Assembly (NCBI GenBank): GCA_023846275.1
Contig: CM043865.1
Location: forward strand, 34,610,412 to 34,674,411
DNA length: 64,000 bases
Reading direction: 5' to 3'
Source of the DNA: Vanilla planifolia
Lineage: Eukaryota > Streptophyta > Magnoliopsida > Asparagales > Orchidaceae
Shown here: in pieces, positions 12,560 to 24,669 of the stretch
Layout: each line of letters opens with the position of its first letter
How positions within the stretch are numbered: position 1 is the stretch's first letter
Notes under the pieces: model-generated
The model's input: only the letters and a program-made list of their open reading frames with translations
Told to the model about the DNA's origin: nothing
Database searches by the model: none
Made by a program: the position numbers and the translations under genes

Positions 12560-13450
12560 ATAGCTTTAGCTCAATGATGAAATCTCCATTGTCTAAAAGT
12601 GGTTGTACTTAAGAATTTGTTGCTTGACCCATAGCAATGTGCTTCTCTAGCATGGATTCATGAAAAGCAGATGCATTTGTGAACCAAAAGGAAGAGTTAT
12701 TTTTTAAGCTATAGGATCGATTTATTCTTCAACTACATAAGGGCCATAATATCGATATGCAAGTTTTAAAAAAATTCACTTAAAGGATAAGTGTTGTTAA
12801 TAAAAGTGGAGTTTGAGAAAGATCATATCACCTACTTAGAATTCAATATCCCATCCTTTTGTATTGATCCATTGTTTCATTCGATTTTTGGCAAAAGATA
12901 AATTCATTTTGAGTTGTTTCAAAAAAGCATCGTGGATAGCTCCACTTCTTGTACTATACAAATGCCAACATGATATTGGGGAATTGTGGGTAGTGGTATG
13001 TCATACAGAACTTGGAAATGTGTTATACTTATGAAAGCATGATGAGTAGTATTGTAAAATGGTTTGGCCCAAGCAAGATAAGAAGGCCATTTGCAGGGTT
13101 GTTGATAAGCAAAGCCCTGAAGGTATTACTCCAAACATCAATTAACAACATTTGAACGACCATTCATTTGAGGGTGATATGTTGAACTAAACTTCAACTT
13201 AGTGCCAGATGAGTTGAAAAAATTCTTGCCAAAAATGATTGAGGAAAATTGGCTCACAGTCACTGTTGATAAACCGTGGCATGTCATGGAGCTTGATCAC
13301 TCCCTCCAATTTTTCAACCATTATCTTAGTGGTATATGGATGAGATAAAAGCAAGAAGCGGGCATCTTTGCAAGGCATATTTATAATAATGATAACATGT
13401 TTACTATTAGAAATTGGAAATTTATTGACAAAGTCCATGGTGATCATTTC
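12560..13450 (-). pseudogene. Integrase core and pol C-terminus remnant
   Basis: At 13199-13447 the minus strand reads MDFV..FPIS, then LSHPYTTKIM, and PRFINSD.EPIFLNHFWQE, the usual Ty3/gypsy integrase core including the D of the second catalytic block. Continuing to lower coordinates in broken frames are STYHPQMNGRSNVVN, WPSYLAWAKPFYNTTHH and RMKQW..., matching the integrase C-terminal half and the segment after it. Several stops and frameshifts interrupt it, so no functional integrase can be made. Confidence 0.85.
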
Positions 13451-14499
13451 ATATTTAACATAGGATTGACAATGGTTAAAAGAGACCCACAGATGACAAA
13501 GTATCCATCTTAACCCTCTAATACACTTGATAAGAAGCTACACAATCATGTTTTGTCAATGGACAACTAATAAAATTGTTGAGAGATTTGTTGTGTTTGA
13601 AGTGCACCTTAATATCCACCAATATTGGAATCATGAAACTCTTGTAATAGTTGTTGAATGATGGTGGATGTAAGAGGAACCAAGACTTATTTCGTGTTGC
13701 AAAGTAAATCATTCTACCATAAATAAGAATTGCTTGGTTGCTCACATGCTTGCTTATTGATGTTTTTGCATGTAGGGATTGACTTCGACTTTGGATTTGA
13801 TTGCATCCCAAACATGGGCTTGAGACAACAATTTGCATGGAACCCTTGATAATGCATCAACTACACTATTGTGCTTTCCCAATTTATAAATGATCTTGTT
13901 GTCATAGCCAAGTAGTTTGGAAACCATTATATTGCTTTGGTGCTATGATGCATTATTCAAAGGTATTTGAGACTCTATTAATCTATTTGCATAAAGAATT
14001 TGCTATCCATCAATTATAATTGCTAAGTCTAAGTTGCTTGAACTATTGTTAACATTTCCTTGGCATATGTGGATCATGATCATTTGGTGATGCTTAAAAA
14101 TGTACTCATGAAAGCAATGAGCCTTCCTTATTGTGTAAAAACAACTCTTATGGCATCATTGGAGGCATACAACTCAGTGAAATATGGTCCATTAAAATTT
14201 GACAATGTAAGTGTCGGAGTTGAAGTCATGGCATATATGAGTTTATGAAAAGCTTAGTAGGCTTTATCTGTTCAACCCAAGTTTCTTTTTCTTAAGAGAT
14301 TAGTCAGGGGGTGCATTATAACTTTGTAGTCATGGACAAACTTTCTCTAGTAGCTTGTGAGTTATTAAAATCTACACAACTAAAAAAATATTAGTAAGCC
14401 TAAGTCAATCAAGTATTACCTTAATTTTTTTTGGTATACTATAAGTGATAATAATGTGACCCAGATATTCTAACTCATGTTGTCCAAATGCATATTTGC

Positions 14500-14781
14500 T
14501 CAATTTAAGAAAAAAAATTGATGTTTCCTTAATAATTCAAAATCTATTTTGACCTGTTCAAGATGCATGTTCCTATTTTGGTTATGAGTTAATGTCAACA
14601 AAAAAGCATTAAAAACCAATTTGTGAAGGTAAGGGTGGAATATGGAGTTAATAATGGCTTGAAAAATAAAAGGGGAATTGTAAAGACTAAAAGACATAAC
14701 AAAGTATTCATAGTAACTATTGTAAGTGCAAAATGTGATTTTGTGAACATAGGTGATGGACACATACCAAGTGAAATTCAA
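14500..14781 (-). pseudogene. Reverse transcriptase remnant
   Basis: A 93-aa open piece carries the RT palm pattern Y.YFVMSFSLYNSPFIFQ followed by the conserved spacing to HPYLHKLV. The place where the catalytic F/Y-x-D-D box should be reads NAFLL, so both active-site aspartates are gone. The tail LEQVKIDFELLRKHQ matches the usual RT continuation (LR.HQLF...). Confidence 0.85.
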
Positions 14782-15529
14782 CTTTTATGTCAAGCTTGGT
14801 AAAACATTAGGCTTCGTAGAGCTTGTCAAGCATGTCATCGATAGTGGGAATGATGGAAATTGTCTTTAATGGTTAAATCATTGAGTGTCATATAATCGAT
14901 ACAAAATTACTACGTATTGTATTTTTTCTTTACAAGTAAAATATTTAAAGAAAAGGACCAATACTAGACCCTATAATCCCCAATTTTAACATATCTTGAA
15001 CTTATTTTTCAATTTCAATTTTTTGGAAGTAGGAATACATGTAGGATTGTACATTAACAGATTCAGTTCCCTCCTTCAAATTAATGTGATAGTCTATGTT
15101 TTGAATGTGCGATAGCTATCTAGGTTATTGGAATGTCTTCAAATTCCTACATTAATTGTTTGGATGAATTTATTGTAAGGAAAAATCTACTACCATTTGG
15201 AAACACAGTGCACTCCTATGCTACAAATCTTTGGAAACAACTTTAAGAGATTCACATTAAATTGGTTTATTGTCAAGACCCTATATCTTGTGAGTTCGAT
15301 CACTCTACATAAGTTTCATAGCTAATTGTTTTCAGTTACATATCATTGTCCCCAATTGTTCCAGCCAATGGACACTTAACACCAAGTCAAAACTACTCAA
15401 TTGTAAAGCACATAATGTAAGAATAAATATAATATCTTGAATGAGAATATTAATATTCTCAATTTTTTTCTCAACATGTTAATGCTTTATTATTAGCCAC
15501 AATTAGGTTAAAAGGTTATGTAAGAAAAA

Positions 15530-15610
15530 TTGGTAGATGCAAAATATTGGCCACTCTTTCACTGATGAAATTAAGTGTAGACCAACTATCAACGAGAAGA
15601 ACTTATTCAT
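15530..15610 (-). pseudogene. Retroviral-type aspartic protease remnant
   Basis: Minus-strand translation gives VLLVDSWSTLNFISERVANIL, closely matching the Ty3/gypsy protease motif VLLVDSGST.NFIS. The glycine after the catalytic Asp-Ser is replaced by Trp. It lies between the gag zinc knuckle and RT, as expected. Confidence 0.75.
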
Positions 15611-15744
15611 GGTGATCGCTTATTGCTTTCACCCTCATAATGTGATTTGAGTATCAACCATATAAGACATGGAGATAAATTTTAGATGCTTCATCTTTGT
15701 AACTATTAGTAGTACTTTCTAACAAAAGCAATTGAGGGCTTTTA

Positions 15745-16440
15745 CACTTATGACTAGGTGTGAGTTATTGTCACAATTGAAGCACAACACTTGGGCTCTT
15801 TTTTGTTGCATCTCATCCCATGATAAACATCTCACTAGTGTTGAAGGTTTAATTGCTATAGTAGACATGGAGTTTATAGGTATGTGAGTAGGTAATTTAG
15901 TAAGTTTGCATTTTTGGATAGGCTAATCATCCCTCATACGAGATAAGTTCATAGCTTCCTTTTAGGCATGAACATTTGGATTACATCAACTATTAAGGGT
16001 TTAAAGCCTCACATAACATCCCACCTAATGCCTTTTGTGACCAGCCTTGTACATGATTACCAAATCTCTTCAACTCCTGATAATCTCTTAGTAAGCTAAC
16101 TTATCAAATCTTGGATAGAGTTTGGTCATAATCTTCATATTTGGTGTGGCCAAAGTGAGTCCATAATTCTCCAATGAATAGCTCCCATTTCACTTCTTAG
16201 TCTTTGTCCTTGTAGGCCCTTCGTAACCATTGTCACTATTGATTGGCTTTGCCCTTTGAATGAAAAGAAGCTAAAGATACCTTTTGAGTCTCTAGCATAC
16301 TTTGATGTTCAAATAAGTGTCCAACATAACTAAACCATTCAATGGAATCCCTGATGGAATGTTTTAGAAAGTTGAGTTTAGCTAACTTGGACAAGTAGTT
16401 GGGTCGCAATGGCCATGGGGTCACAACTCTAACCCTTGGA
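15745..16440 (-). pseudogene. Gag remnant with zinc-knuckle trace
   Basis: The region 16236-16440 encodes pieces including IRDSIEWFSYVGHLFEHQ and KVSLASFHSKGKANQ, matching the Ty3/gypsy gag core (GW...E..F.FQ...KV.LASFHLEG.A). About 420 bases further on, EMQQKRAQVLCFNCDNN corresponds to the start of the CCHC knuckle, but the rest of the cysteine/histidine pattern is lost. Confidence 0.8.
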
Positions 16441-16636
16441 AGAATTTCCCTTATGTACGTTTGCTTGTTTTGAAGGAGTGGCATGTGGTGAGAGCAAAAC
16501 CTCATTAAATTTGGTAATGGAATATTCAAGTTGATGAAGCTTCTCGATCATGCCAAGCTCCATGCAAGTGAATCTATTGAGCAAACCATTGAGCCCAGAT
16601 TCAAGATTTTCAATATGCTTTTTTTTAATTGTCATT

Positions 16637-16648
16637 GTTTTGATACCA
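16637..16648 (-). promoter_or_regulatory. Primer-binding site, tRNA-iMet type
   Basis: On the minus strand TGGTATCAAAAC directly follows the 5' LTR end (CTATCA). It matches 10 of 12 bases of TGGTATCAGAGC; both differences are consistent with decay, one a G-to-A change. Position and sequence confirm element polarity. Confidence 0.8.
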
Positions 16649-16995
16649 TGATAGGTCCCAATCAAAGTTCAACTAATCAATGGAAGTAATTAGAGTCCTA
16701 TTTAAGATAAAAATAATCATAAAATATTTGAATAATAAGATGATTATTGTCTTATTTACTTAACAAAATTTAAATACAATACAATAATATTTTCTTTTAA
16801 AGTCTGACTACAATAACTAATTGTATTAAAATAACAGTAATTATCTTATTTATATGCAAGTATTCATAACAACTTAGGACAATTCATTATTAAATATTTA
16901 ATAATTAAGAATTATCATTTAGCCTTATGCAAATTCATGTAGAATACTTCATATTTGGTTTTAAAACCTTTGAAGATCTTTAAGATTTCTTATTA
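16649..16995 (-). repeat. 5' LTR of the Ty3/gypsy element
   Basis: 347 bp, paired with 12076-12399. It ends CCTATCA against the primer site. By eye the two LTRs share order and many blocks but differ at a large share of positions, plus a net 23-bp length difference near the outer end. Confidence 0.85.
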
Positions 16996-17000
16996 AAGAG
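16996..17000. repeat. Target-site duplication AAGAG (right copy)
   Basis: Exact copy of 12071-12075 at the other end of the LTR retrotransposon. Confidence 0.85.
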
Positions 17001-20000
17001 TTTAAAAATAAATAGCATTCCAAAGCTTTTGAGTACTTTAAGAACTTTTTTTCTCTGATTATATTATATAGATCCAAACAAAATCACAAAATAGAAACAT
17101 ACATAACATGAGATATAACAAAGAAGCCTGTTAAAGGCCAATAAGCAAGCAAAAATAATAATGAGAACAAAATGCATAAGAAATAAATTTTGAATGTAAA
17201 AATAAAAAAATGAATTGATTACATATATTATTTTATCATCACATCAAGAGGTTTAACTTTAAATAAAGTTTGTTAAGATTAATTGTTAGATACTTATTTT
17301 GTTAAAAATAATTTTTTTTTGATATGACGAAGTGAAAACTAGTATGAAAATCCCACAAGAGAGGAAAGCATGAGTTGTGGACTTAAAAATAAGTTTTTCT
17401 ATTTTTGAACATACTTGTTTCTCAAAAATAATTTTATATTTATGAAAAATTTTGATTATATATATTATTTTTAATATGATAAAGAAGAATAAAAATAAAA
17501 ATTAAAATGAAACACCAAAAGTTTTAGATTATTTGGTTCAAATTAGAACCTATGTCTATCTTTCGTTGAGGTAAAAAAAGCACCACTAACAAAATGTTGC
17601 AACTTGAGATTTTTTATGGTTCATCTTTAACCTACTAACTTTTATAGGTTCAACTATAACCGAGGCTTTTACTAGCTCAATCCCAACTTGTTTTTTACGA
17701 GATCAAACCAAACTCAGGCTTTCGTAAATGCCGTGCTACCCAACCCAAGAGAAAAAGAAAAATACAGCAACATGAAAAAATTTCGATAAATTTGTAAAAC
17801 TTCATATACTTATTGATTAATGGAACAAGATACAATTAGCATAAATTCAAGAAGAAAAATAAGAATCTCAAAGTTTGGACATGTAAAACTTAGAAAAATT
17901 TGATGATTTAAGAAGGGGAAACTATAGTTGTTGCTAGTAGAATTTATGTCAATAGAAATTGAGTAGCACTTTGTTGAGATCTCAAAGATTGATTCATATT
18001 TATTACTTATTCAATTTACAATTGTTAGATATTTATAACAAAATTTTGATTGTAGTCATTATAAAATATAGAAAACTATTGGAAAAGTTGTAGTTAAACA
18101 ACTTAAAAAGCTTTTATAAATATGTTAAACAAATTTTCAAAACGACTAATGTAATGGCTAAGTAATTAGTCGTTAGGCAGGATGGACCAATGCCTTTGGA
18201 TCCGATTAGAGACGATACAAACCATCACATCTAATGTTGAATAAGTGGATGAGTTATGGACGGTTCGATAAAAAAGAATTTGATCTAGGCTATTCAATCA
18301 TGTCAAATGAGATTTGGATCATTTGATTTAACAATAGTAATGTCAAAGTTGATCTTAATCGTAGGATTCAAGCACGATAATTAAGAGCTGCATTTTTCAA
18401 GGATAAGGCGAAAAGGAATCTATTAGTCCAATAAGTTAGAATGCAACTGCGGTCGTCAGATATAGAGATAAATCATATGAAATTGATAGAATCAATAATC
18501 GTCGTTAGATTTATGAGATTGAATGGATGGTGGGATGGATGGTCATGATTGATAAATAAAGCGGAGGTGAGCTCCATCTTGCAATCGTGAAAATGTGCGA
18601 TCGGATGGTGCCAAGCTTTCCCAAATTTGGATGCAGACCTGCACAAGGGATTTAGTCTCGCATTATAGGGAAAGATAAGAATTTGGACATTATAATTATT
18701 CATTTATGGGTAATATTCATAACCTAATTGGGGCTGGCTCCCCCTTGTGTGCTCGAGAATTCATTCCTTGGGCATACTTATAACATACAGGTTTATATGA
18801 GTTAAACCGACCCATACATACTTAGTTTGAGTGCTACTTGACTTGATCCAATGCCTGACCTCATCCTTTTTAGGAATTTGTTATCAATCAAATACAACTG
18901 TACTTGATTTTGTTCTGACTATTTTCTGACCCGAGGCTTGCAAGTGCCCACTTGGGATTGCATGACCTGAGAGCTTTACACTTGAGCTTAAGCTGAAATG
19001 TGATAGATTTTTTTTTAATTTTAATTATGAAAAATATAAAATAATAATTTTTAAAATTTAATCAAGATTTAGTAAGCAAACTAACATAGAATTTGATAAG
19101 AATAGAATTTAACCAAGACAAAGATTATGAGAAAAAAATAGAATTCTATTCATTTGTTAAATTAAATAGATGATTGAATAATTTGATGATCGAATATGAT
19201 TTGAAAATGATACGAAATGAGTGTCTTAAAATAAAAAGCTAATATTCTATTTTATAGTAAAAAAAATCTTATCAAAGTTGATGTACATTTTTTGAATTCT
19301 TAAGACTTACTGAATATTCTAAGATGTTTTGAAGACTATTTGTTTATTAAAAACTATATCTGATTCATACTAAACAAGTCCATTAGAATAAAATACAAAA
19401 TATTTAATGCTTGACTTATCAAACATAAATGTGACCTAATACATGCTAATTTATTATAAAAGAAAAAAAATGTTTTGTTTGGTTAAAAATTAAGTTGATA
19501 CTCAACAACGATCTAAACTTTCTTGTAACTTTATATATAATAGTTTTGAATGCATTTTCTTAGAAATTAACTAGAGTGTCCATATAATGTCATGTGCTAT
19601 TGATGAGAATGTTGACTATAGATTAAGTTAAGATATTTAGCATGAGTGTCATGTTTGAAAGTAATGAATTAAACTCAAATATTAAGTCATGTCATATGTT
19701 AAGTGGTTAATGGAATACCTCATCAAGACCAATGTACATACTATTTTCAAAACTTAAGGTGGTCAAAATGAGATTATTGGTGTGATAGATTGAAGAATAT
19801 ATCAAGTCTTAACTTAGCTAAATAAATACATTGTCACAAAATCAATTAAAGAAAGTCATTTTAGAAGTCTATCTTTCAACTTACTAATCTATTTATGTAG
19901 AACTAAAATAATATCAGAATTCCAAACATATAGCATATCCATTATCATAATTACTCTTGAACAATCAATTTTTCTTTATAAAAAGTATTATTATATTAAT

Positions 20001-20751
20001 CAAAATCTTATTTAGAATCTAACAAAACAATTTTGAAGGAATATATTCTAATTTGATAAGAAAAGCATATAATATAATATATCGACCGTTATAAGATTTT
20101 GTTATTCTTTTATGCCAAGATCCTATATATTATACTAAGATTTTGTTATTATAAAAAAATTATTATATGAAAAACATGAACGAGAAAGTATGATTTTATG
20201 ACAAACATTATTATAAAAATATGCTTATATGTTTTCAACTAAAAACATTTATGCTTATATTTATGAATAAATTGGCCTTAATTTTGCATGAAAATATTAT
20301 TAAAACATGTTTTCTATATTGAAAATAAATGTCATCAATATTAGATTTTAATGCAATTGATTAGTGTTAAATGTTCATTCTTATGTTATTGTGTTGGATT
20401 TTTTTTCATATTAGATTCATGACAAATTTGCAATTGTCTTTTAATATTTTTTTAATCTTATTTTTTGTATTTTTAAAATTGAAAGTTCCAAGAAAAAAAG
20501 TATTTTTATTTGAAAAAGATCAAGTCATTGCATCCTTCAATCTGTATGTTAAAAAACTAGAATGTTAATTTTTTGTTCATATCTAATATATTTTTGTCTA
20601 GGTTGTTAATATTTATTTTTATATATGAGATGAAAGTATTCATAAATTAAAATAAAATATTAATATTCTAAATTTTGACATTTTTTTATATTTTACTTGT
20701 GAAAGCAAGAAAGTTTATTTATTATTTTTAATAGATTTGATTTTCTTCCCA
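17001..20751. other. AT-rich intergenic region upstream of the HAD gene
   Basis: No gene is supported. Composition is AT-rich apart from a somewhat GC-richer stretch at about 18,160-18,960, where open frames remain short and lack known domains. The final few hundred bases must hold the HAD gene promoter, but I cannot identify a clear TATA box. Confidence 0.6.
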
Positions 20752-23700
20752 ATGGCGGCTGGCAGGGCTTTGCGACATTTTTCTCCGGCGAATTTCTTAC
20801 GGCTAATTGGAGGCACGGGCAGATCGTTGGCGATGCACCGATCTTCTACTTCTCTTCAAATGTCAACGGGTAACCCCAATTGCAACAGCATTTTCTTCCT
20901 CGTTGTGTGCTCAGAGCTGTCTTGATCGAGAACCCGCCGTGCTCACTGGGGCTTCCCTCGCAGATGTCTCCTTCGGGGATCTACGAAGGAGGAAGTACGA
21001 CGGACTTCTGTTGGACGCTGGAGGCACTTTGCTGCAGCTGGCAAGACCAGTTGAGGAGACCTATTCTTCGATCGGGAAGAAATATGGTTTCTCATGTTTA
21101 TTGGAAAAGATGATCTTCGATTTCTTTTCTCTCTTGCCTTCCGAGTTTTAAATCAGATCATTTAGGCGTCTTTTACAGGAGTTAGTGTCACAGAGAGTGA
21201 GATAAAGCAAGGATTCAAGAGGGCTTTTGCTGCTCCATGGCCTGAGAAGCTCCGATACCAGGTATCGCCCACCCAAAGCTTCTTGTGAAATCGCCATTTA
21301 TAAATTATGAGTAACCTTGCTTGCCAAGATGGAATTCCGAAGGTCTTGTGGTACAATTTCACATGTCAAGTTCTAACCTGATCTGCTGCACTTTCTTCTT
21401 TAATTGCCCAATATAAAAGGTTATTGTTTGGTCGTAGGGAGATGGAAGAGCCTTTTGGAGGCCTGTTGTTTCAGAAGCAACTGGTTGTGCTGATAATGAC
21501 TATTTTGAAGAAATATATGAGGTATGTTTTTCATACCCAAGGTATGTTTCAGTGATGAACATACTGGAATGGATTGTTTCATGAAGCTCTAGTTTCTAGC
21601 ATATAGTGAATTTGGGGATAAGGTTTGAAATGAAGGTTTTATTTTTTAAAATCAGAGTTTAAAAAAGAGAAAATTTTAAAATGAAATTTGGAAAGAGAAA
21701 CAAATCTAGAAATGCAATTGTTTCTTTAAATCTCAGAATATTTGTCTCTGAATTGTATGAGCATACTCCAGCTAGATCTATGCTGCCAATATTAGAGTCT
21801 TGATATATGAATACAAGTGTTTCTAGTAATGCAACCAAAGGTGATCTTGACTTAGTACTTGTTTCTCCTGGTACCAATGTGTCAATATGAAGTTTTAGTA
21901 GTGAAAAGTTAGAGCATCCTTAGCTGATAAACAACGATTAGCAGAATAAGTTCAGGGTATGACACAAACCTGATTGGTTAATATCGAACATAGTTGATCA
22001 TGCTAGTGATTTTGCTCATTTTATTCTATAGGAGAAACAAAAGTCACTTATTGAGAAGTTTGTGTTAAACTCAAAGTTTTATATGAAAATATTGATTCAC
22101 TTAGGTAATCTTAATGTATTGCACTTGTTTTATAAAAATTACAGTGTCCTACTACCTATGCATTGTTATCTTTTCATCTCCCTGCTTAGCATTTTGCACG
22201 AGGCAATGCATGGAGATTGCCAAAGGGAGCTCATGAAGGATTGAGCCTTTTAAAAGATGCTGGAGGTTTTGTGAACAAAATATTTACTCTCATATCATCA
22301 ACCCAAATATTTTTTTGCCAACTTATCCATTTCCAACATACTGGTGTTTTTGGTGCAGTTAAATTGGCAGTAGTCTCCAACTTTGATACTCGCCTGCACA
22401 AGCTATTAGATGAGCTTGACGTGGCCCACCTGTATGAGCTAATACTATTATTTGTTTTTGTACCCACTTTCAGTGGATGTTTTCTCTTCAAATTTTGAAT
22501 CTAAGATAATATTTGTTTGGAGATGATAAACTTAACATTTGACTAATTAATTTTAAGCTTATTGCATTATCTTGAGCATACTTGGACATATTTAATTATA
22601 AGATTTATTGGTCATAAACTTTGAGGTGGTAATTCAAGATTTGGTTTGCGATCTTATTCACTCTTCAATTTAAAAATGAATTGGAGTTGCTGACTTAGTC
22701 TTAGGGTTTTCACTGTGCTATAATCGTTATTGGATACTTGGTGGATGCTTGTGATTTACGGTGATTTACAATTGTTAAAAGGAGCAATACTATGGAGGCT
22801 TACATTGGACGTAATTTATAAGTGCCATCTATCAACTAAAAAAATTTAAGCTAGCGAGTTAGTCATTATTTTATATATTATTATTATTATTATAACTTGT
22901 TGAATATCTAATGTAAAATTATTTTCTGTATATACCAATAAATCTTTTCGTCATGTGGAAATCTTTTCATATTAGATTTATGGTATCACTGTAAATTGAT
23001 CTCACTATAACCATCAATTTTGACTATGCCAAACCCTTGCAAATTGATGCTATTGCATCACTTGATCTCAAATGAACCATATCCAGCTTTCATACCACTT
23101 GTTAGTGTAGCACACCTTGGGGGCCCAAAGGCTTGCAAATTGGCTCTATTGCATTGTTTGATCTCAAATGGATCACATCCAGCTTTCATACCATTTATTA
23201 GTGGCATCACACCATAGGTTAGGCCAAATACACTAGTGATTTCCATCAATATAAAAGTTTTTGCATGATCCAATGTGGAACTATTTTCTAGGTATATCCC
23301 AATAAAAGTTTAAACTTTTTGTTCTCCATTTGTTTAGATTAGATCTCTCTTTTGGTGAATCTTTTTTCATTAGGAAAAAAAAAATTAAAAGAACTCTTTC
23401 ATAAAGAGTGTTGGATTACATCTGATGATTTGAGAAAGAACATTTTTTTTTCTCAATTTTGTAAACAATTTTTTTTTTTAGCATTTTTATAATTAGAATT
23501 TCTTCTTCACTCCAATCGACATATGCTTGATTTGTAACCGAACTACATAATTTTAAAGTTTTTTGTGCATGTGTTGAATCCCTATGGGATATACTTTGTC
23601 ACTTGTTATGTTTGATACCTCCATACAAACGCATCACTCACACAATATTCTCTTTCTTTTTGTACCCATTTTCTTTTATAGTTTACACAGTGACATTTTT

Positions 23701-24669
23701 AAAAAGAAATTTTATTATTAACCAGTTATTTTAATCTTGCCAATTTGCACATCTTTACTCTCCTTTTTTTCTCCTAGTTAAACTTGTACTGTGAATTCCT
23801 TTCCACATTTGTCCCCTTACACTTTTTTACTCATTAATATGTCCTGTAGTCGTACCATTTCACCTCTTCCTTTTTTTTTTGTTGTAGGGCACACAACTAT
23901 GCTTTATATGGTCTTAAACTTTTTATTCAATGTCAGGTTTGATGCGATTGTTGTATCTGCAGAGGTTGGTTATGAAAAGCCTGCTGCTGGCATATTTATG
24001 GCTGCTTTAGGTACTTCATTTGTTGTAAACCCTAATTTTATAAATCTGCAGAATTTGATCATTAGCCATGAAATTTTATTTATTGCTGCAATTGCTCATC
24101 TACACTTATTTTGAGCCTGTTTAAGAAAAAAAAAAAATGAACAATCCTTGCAATCCTCATCATCTTTAAATAAACTTTTACCATCTCATCAATCCAATGC
24201 TTGGAAAATACTATCAAATGCTAATTGAAGAACTTAATACTGTTTTGTCATGTATTTTTGTTGACCTTCTCTGGTTAATACTGTTTAGATGTTATTGGTA
24301 TTCAAGCTGGCAAAGCTGTGCATGTGGGTGATGATGAAAAGGCCGATAGGGAGGGTGCTCAATCTGTTGGCATTGAATGCTGGTTAGTATGTTTTTGTGG
24401 TTAATTGGGTCGATTAAAAGCTTTTTTATCTTCTTGGAAAGTTACTAAAACTATTTGAGACATAGCAAAGAGAGATCGATTCAGTCAATTGCAATCAAAC
24501 GTTAATTTTAATGAGATCATGTTACTTAGATGATACATGAGAGTTCAATGCTTCCTTTAAATGTCTTGCTATAAGTTTGCTTCATTTCTGTGAGTGCAGG
24601 TTATGGGGTTCTGATGTGAAGTCTTTTACAGAAATATACCATCGAATTGTTTTGGATCCCCAATTGTAG
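20752..24669 (+). CDS. HAD-superfamily hydrolase, HDHD3-like, nine exons
   Basis: A predicted 264-aa protein of the haloacid-dehalogenase fold, resembling plant proteins annotated HDHD3-like (such as Arabidopsis At2g41250). Exons: 20752-20869, 20964-21086, 21179-21261, 21438-21521, 22190-22265, 22359-22431, 23937-24010, 24289-24382, 24600-24669, all with GT-AG introns and consistent phase. Motif I is [11 protein letters not shown] with nucleophile Asp57; motif II is VVSNFDTRL; motif III is GYEKP; motif IV is [14 protein letters not shown]. The second motif-I aspartate, the usual acid/base of phosphatases, is Gly59, as I recall for plant relatives, so the reaction is uncertain. The first 35 or so residues are Arg/Ser-rich with almost no acids, suggesting organelle import. 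The start ATG at 20752 was chosen because the 94-nt first intron ends in a good TTCCCTCGCAG acceptor and restores the frame. Substrate unknown. It is convergent with GATA. Confidence 0.88.
22900..23300 (-). mobile_element. Probable TRIM-type LTR remnant inside a HAD-gene intron
   Basis: Read on the minus strand, 23,275 downwards has TTCCACATTGG, then GGTGTGATGCCACTAATAAA directly before TGGTATGAAAGC, an 9-10 of 12 match to the tRNA-iMet primer site. This is the layout of terminal-repeat retrotransposons in miniature. The segment carrying the primer-like site is duplicated in tandem at 23028-23116 and 23123-23213. A related sequence near 22,905-22,960 (TTTCTGTATATACC..AATAAA versus TTTCTAGGTATATCCCAATAAA) may be the other LTR. 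No coding content. It sits in the 1.5-kb intron between exons 6 and 7. Confidence 0.4.
23028..23213. repeat. Tandem duplication, about 95-bp period
   Basis: Two diverged copies (23028-23116 and 23123-23213) both contain TGCAAATTG, TTGATCTCAAATG, ATCCAGCTTTCATACCA and CACACC in the same order and spacing. Confidence 0.85.

Larger units (their letters stand above)
12076..16995 (-). mobile_element. Degenerate Ty3/gypsy LTR retrotransposon (Reina-like size)
   Basis: A 4.92-kb element on the minus strand with both ends defined. The LTRs are 16649-16995 (5') and 12076-12399 (3'), flanked by the exact 5-bp duplication AAGAG. Directly inside the 5' LTR is a primer site, TGGTATCAAAAC, 10 of 12 matches to the tRNA-iMet site. 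Remains follow in minus-strand order: gag core, zinc knuckle, protease, reverse transcriptase, integrase. Having RT before integrase identifies Ty3/gypsy. Short LTRs and a total near 5 kb fit the Reina group of chromoviruses, though that assignment is inference. Every frame is broken by stops and shifts, the two LTRs differ widely, and the protease DSG is DSW, so it is old and immobile. Confidence 0.9.

Noticed and set aside
20870-20930. Alternative 61-nt first intron of the HAD gene
   Set aside because: It also restores the frame, but the acceptor ATCGAG is poor and the length is at the lower limit; the 94-nt intron has a far better acceptor.
20807-21151. HAD gene starting at ATG 20,807 in a single frame
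   Set aside because: The N-terminus would be unlike a transit peptide and would read through a good intron; ATG 20,752 with splicing gives a better product. Not fully excluded.
22217-22498. 93-aa frame spanning two HAD exons and an intron
   Set aside because: It is an unspliced read-through; the GT at 22,266 and AG at 22,358 bound a 93-nt intron that fits family sequence.
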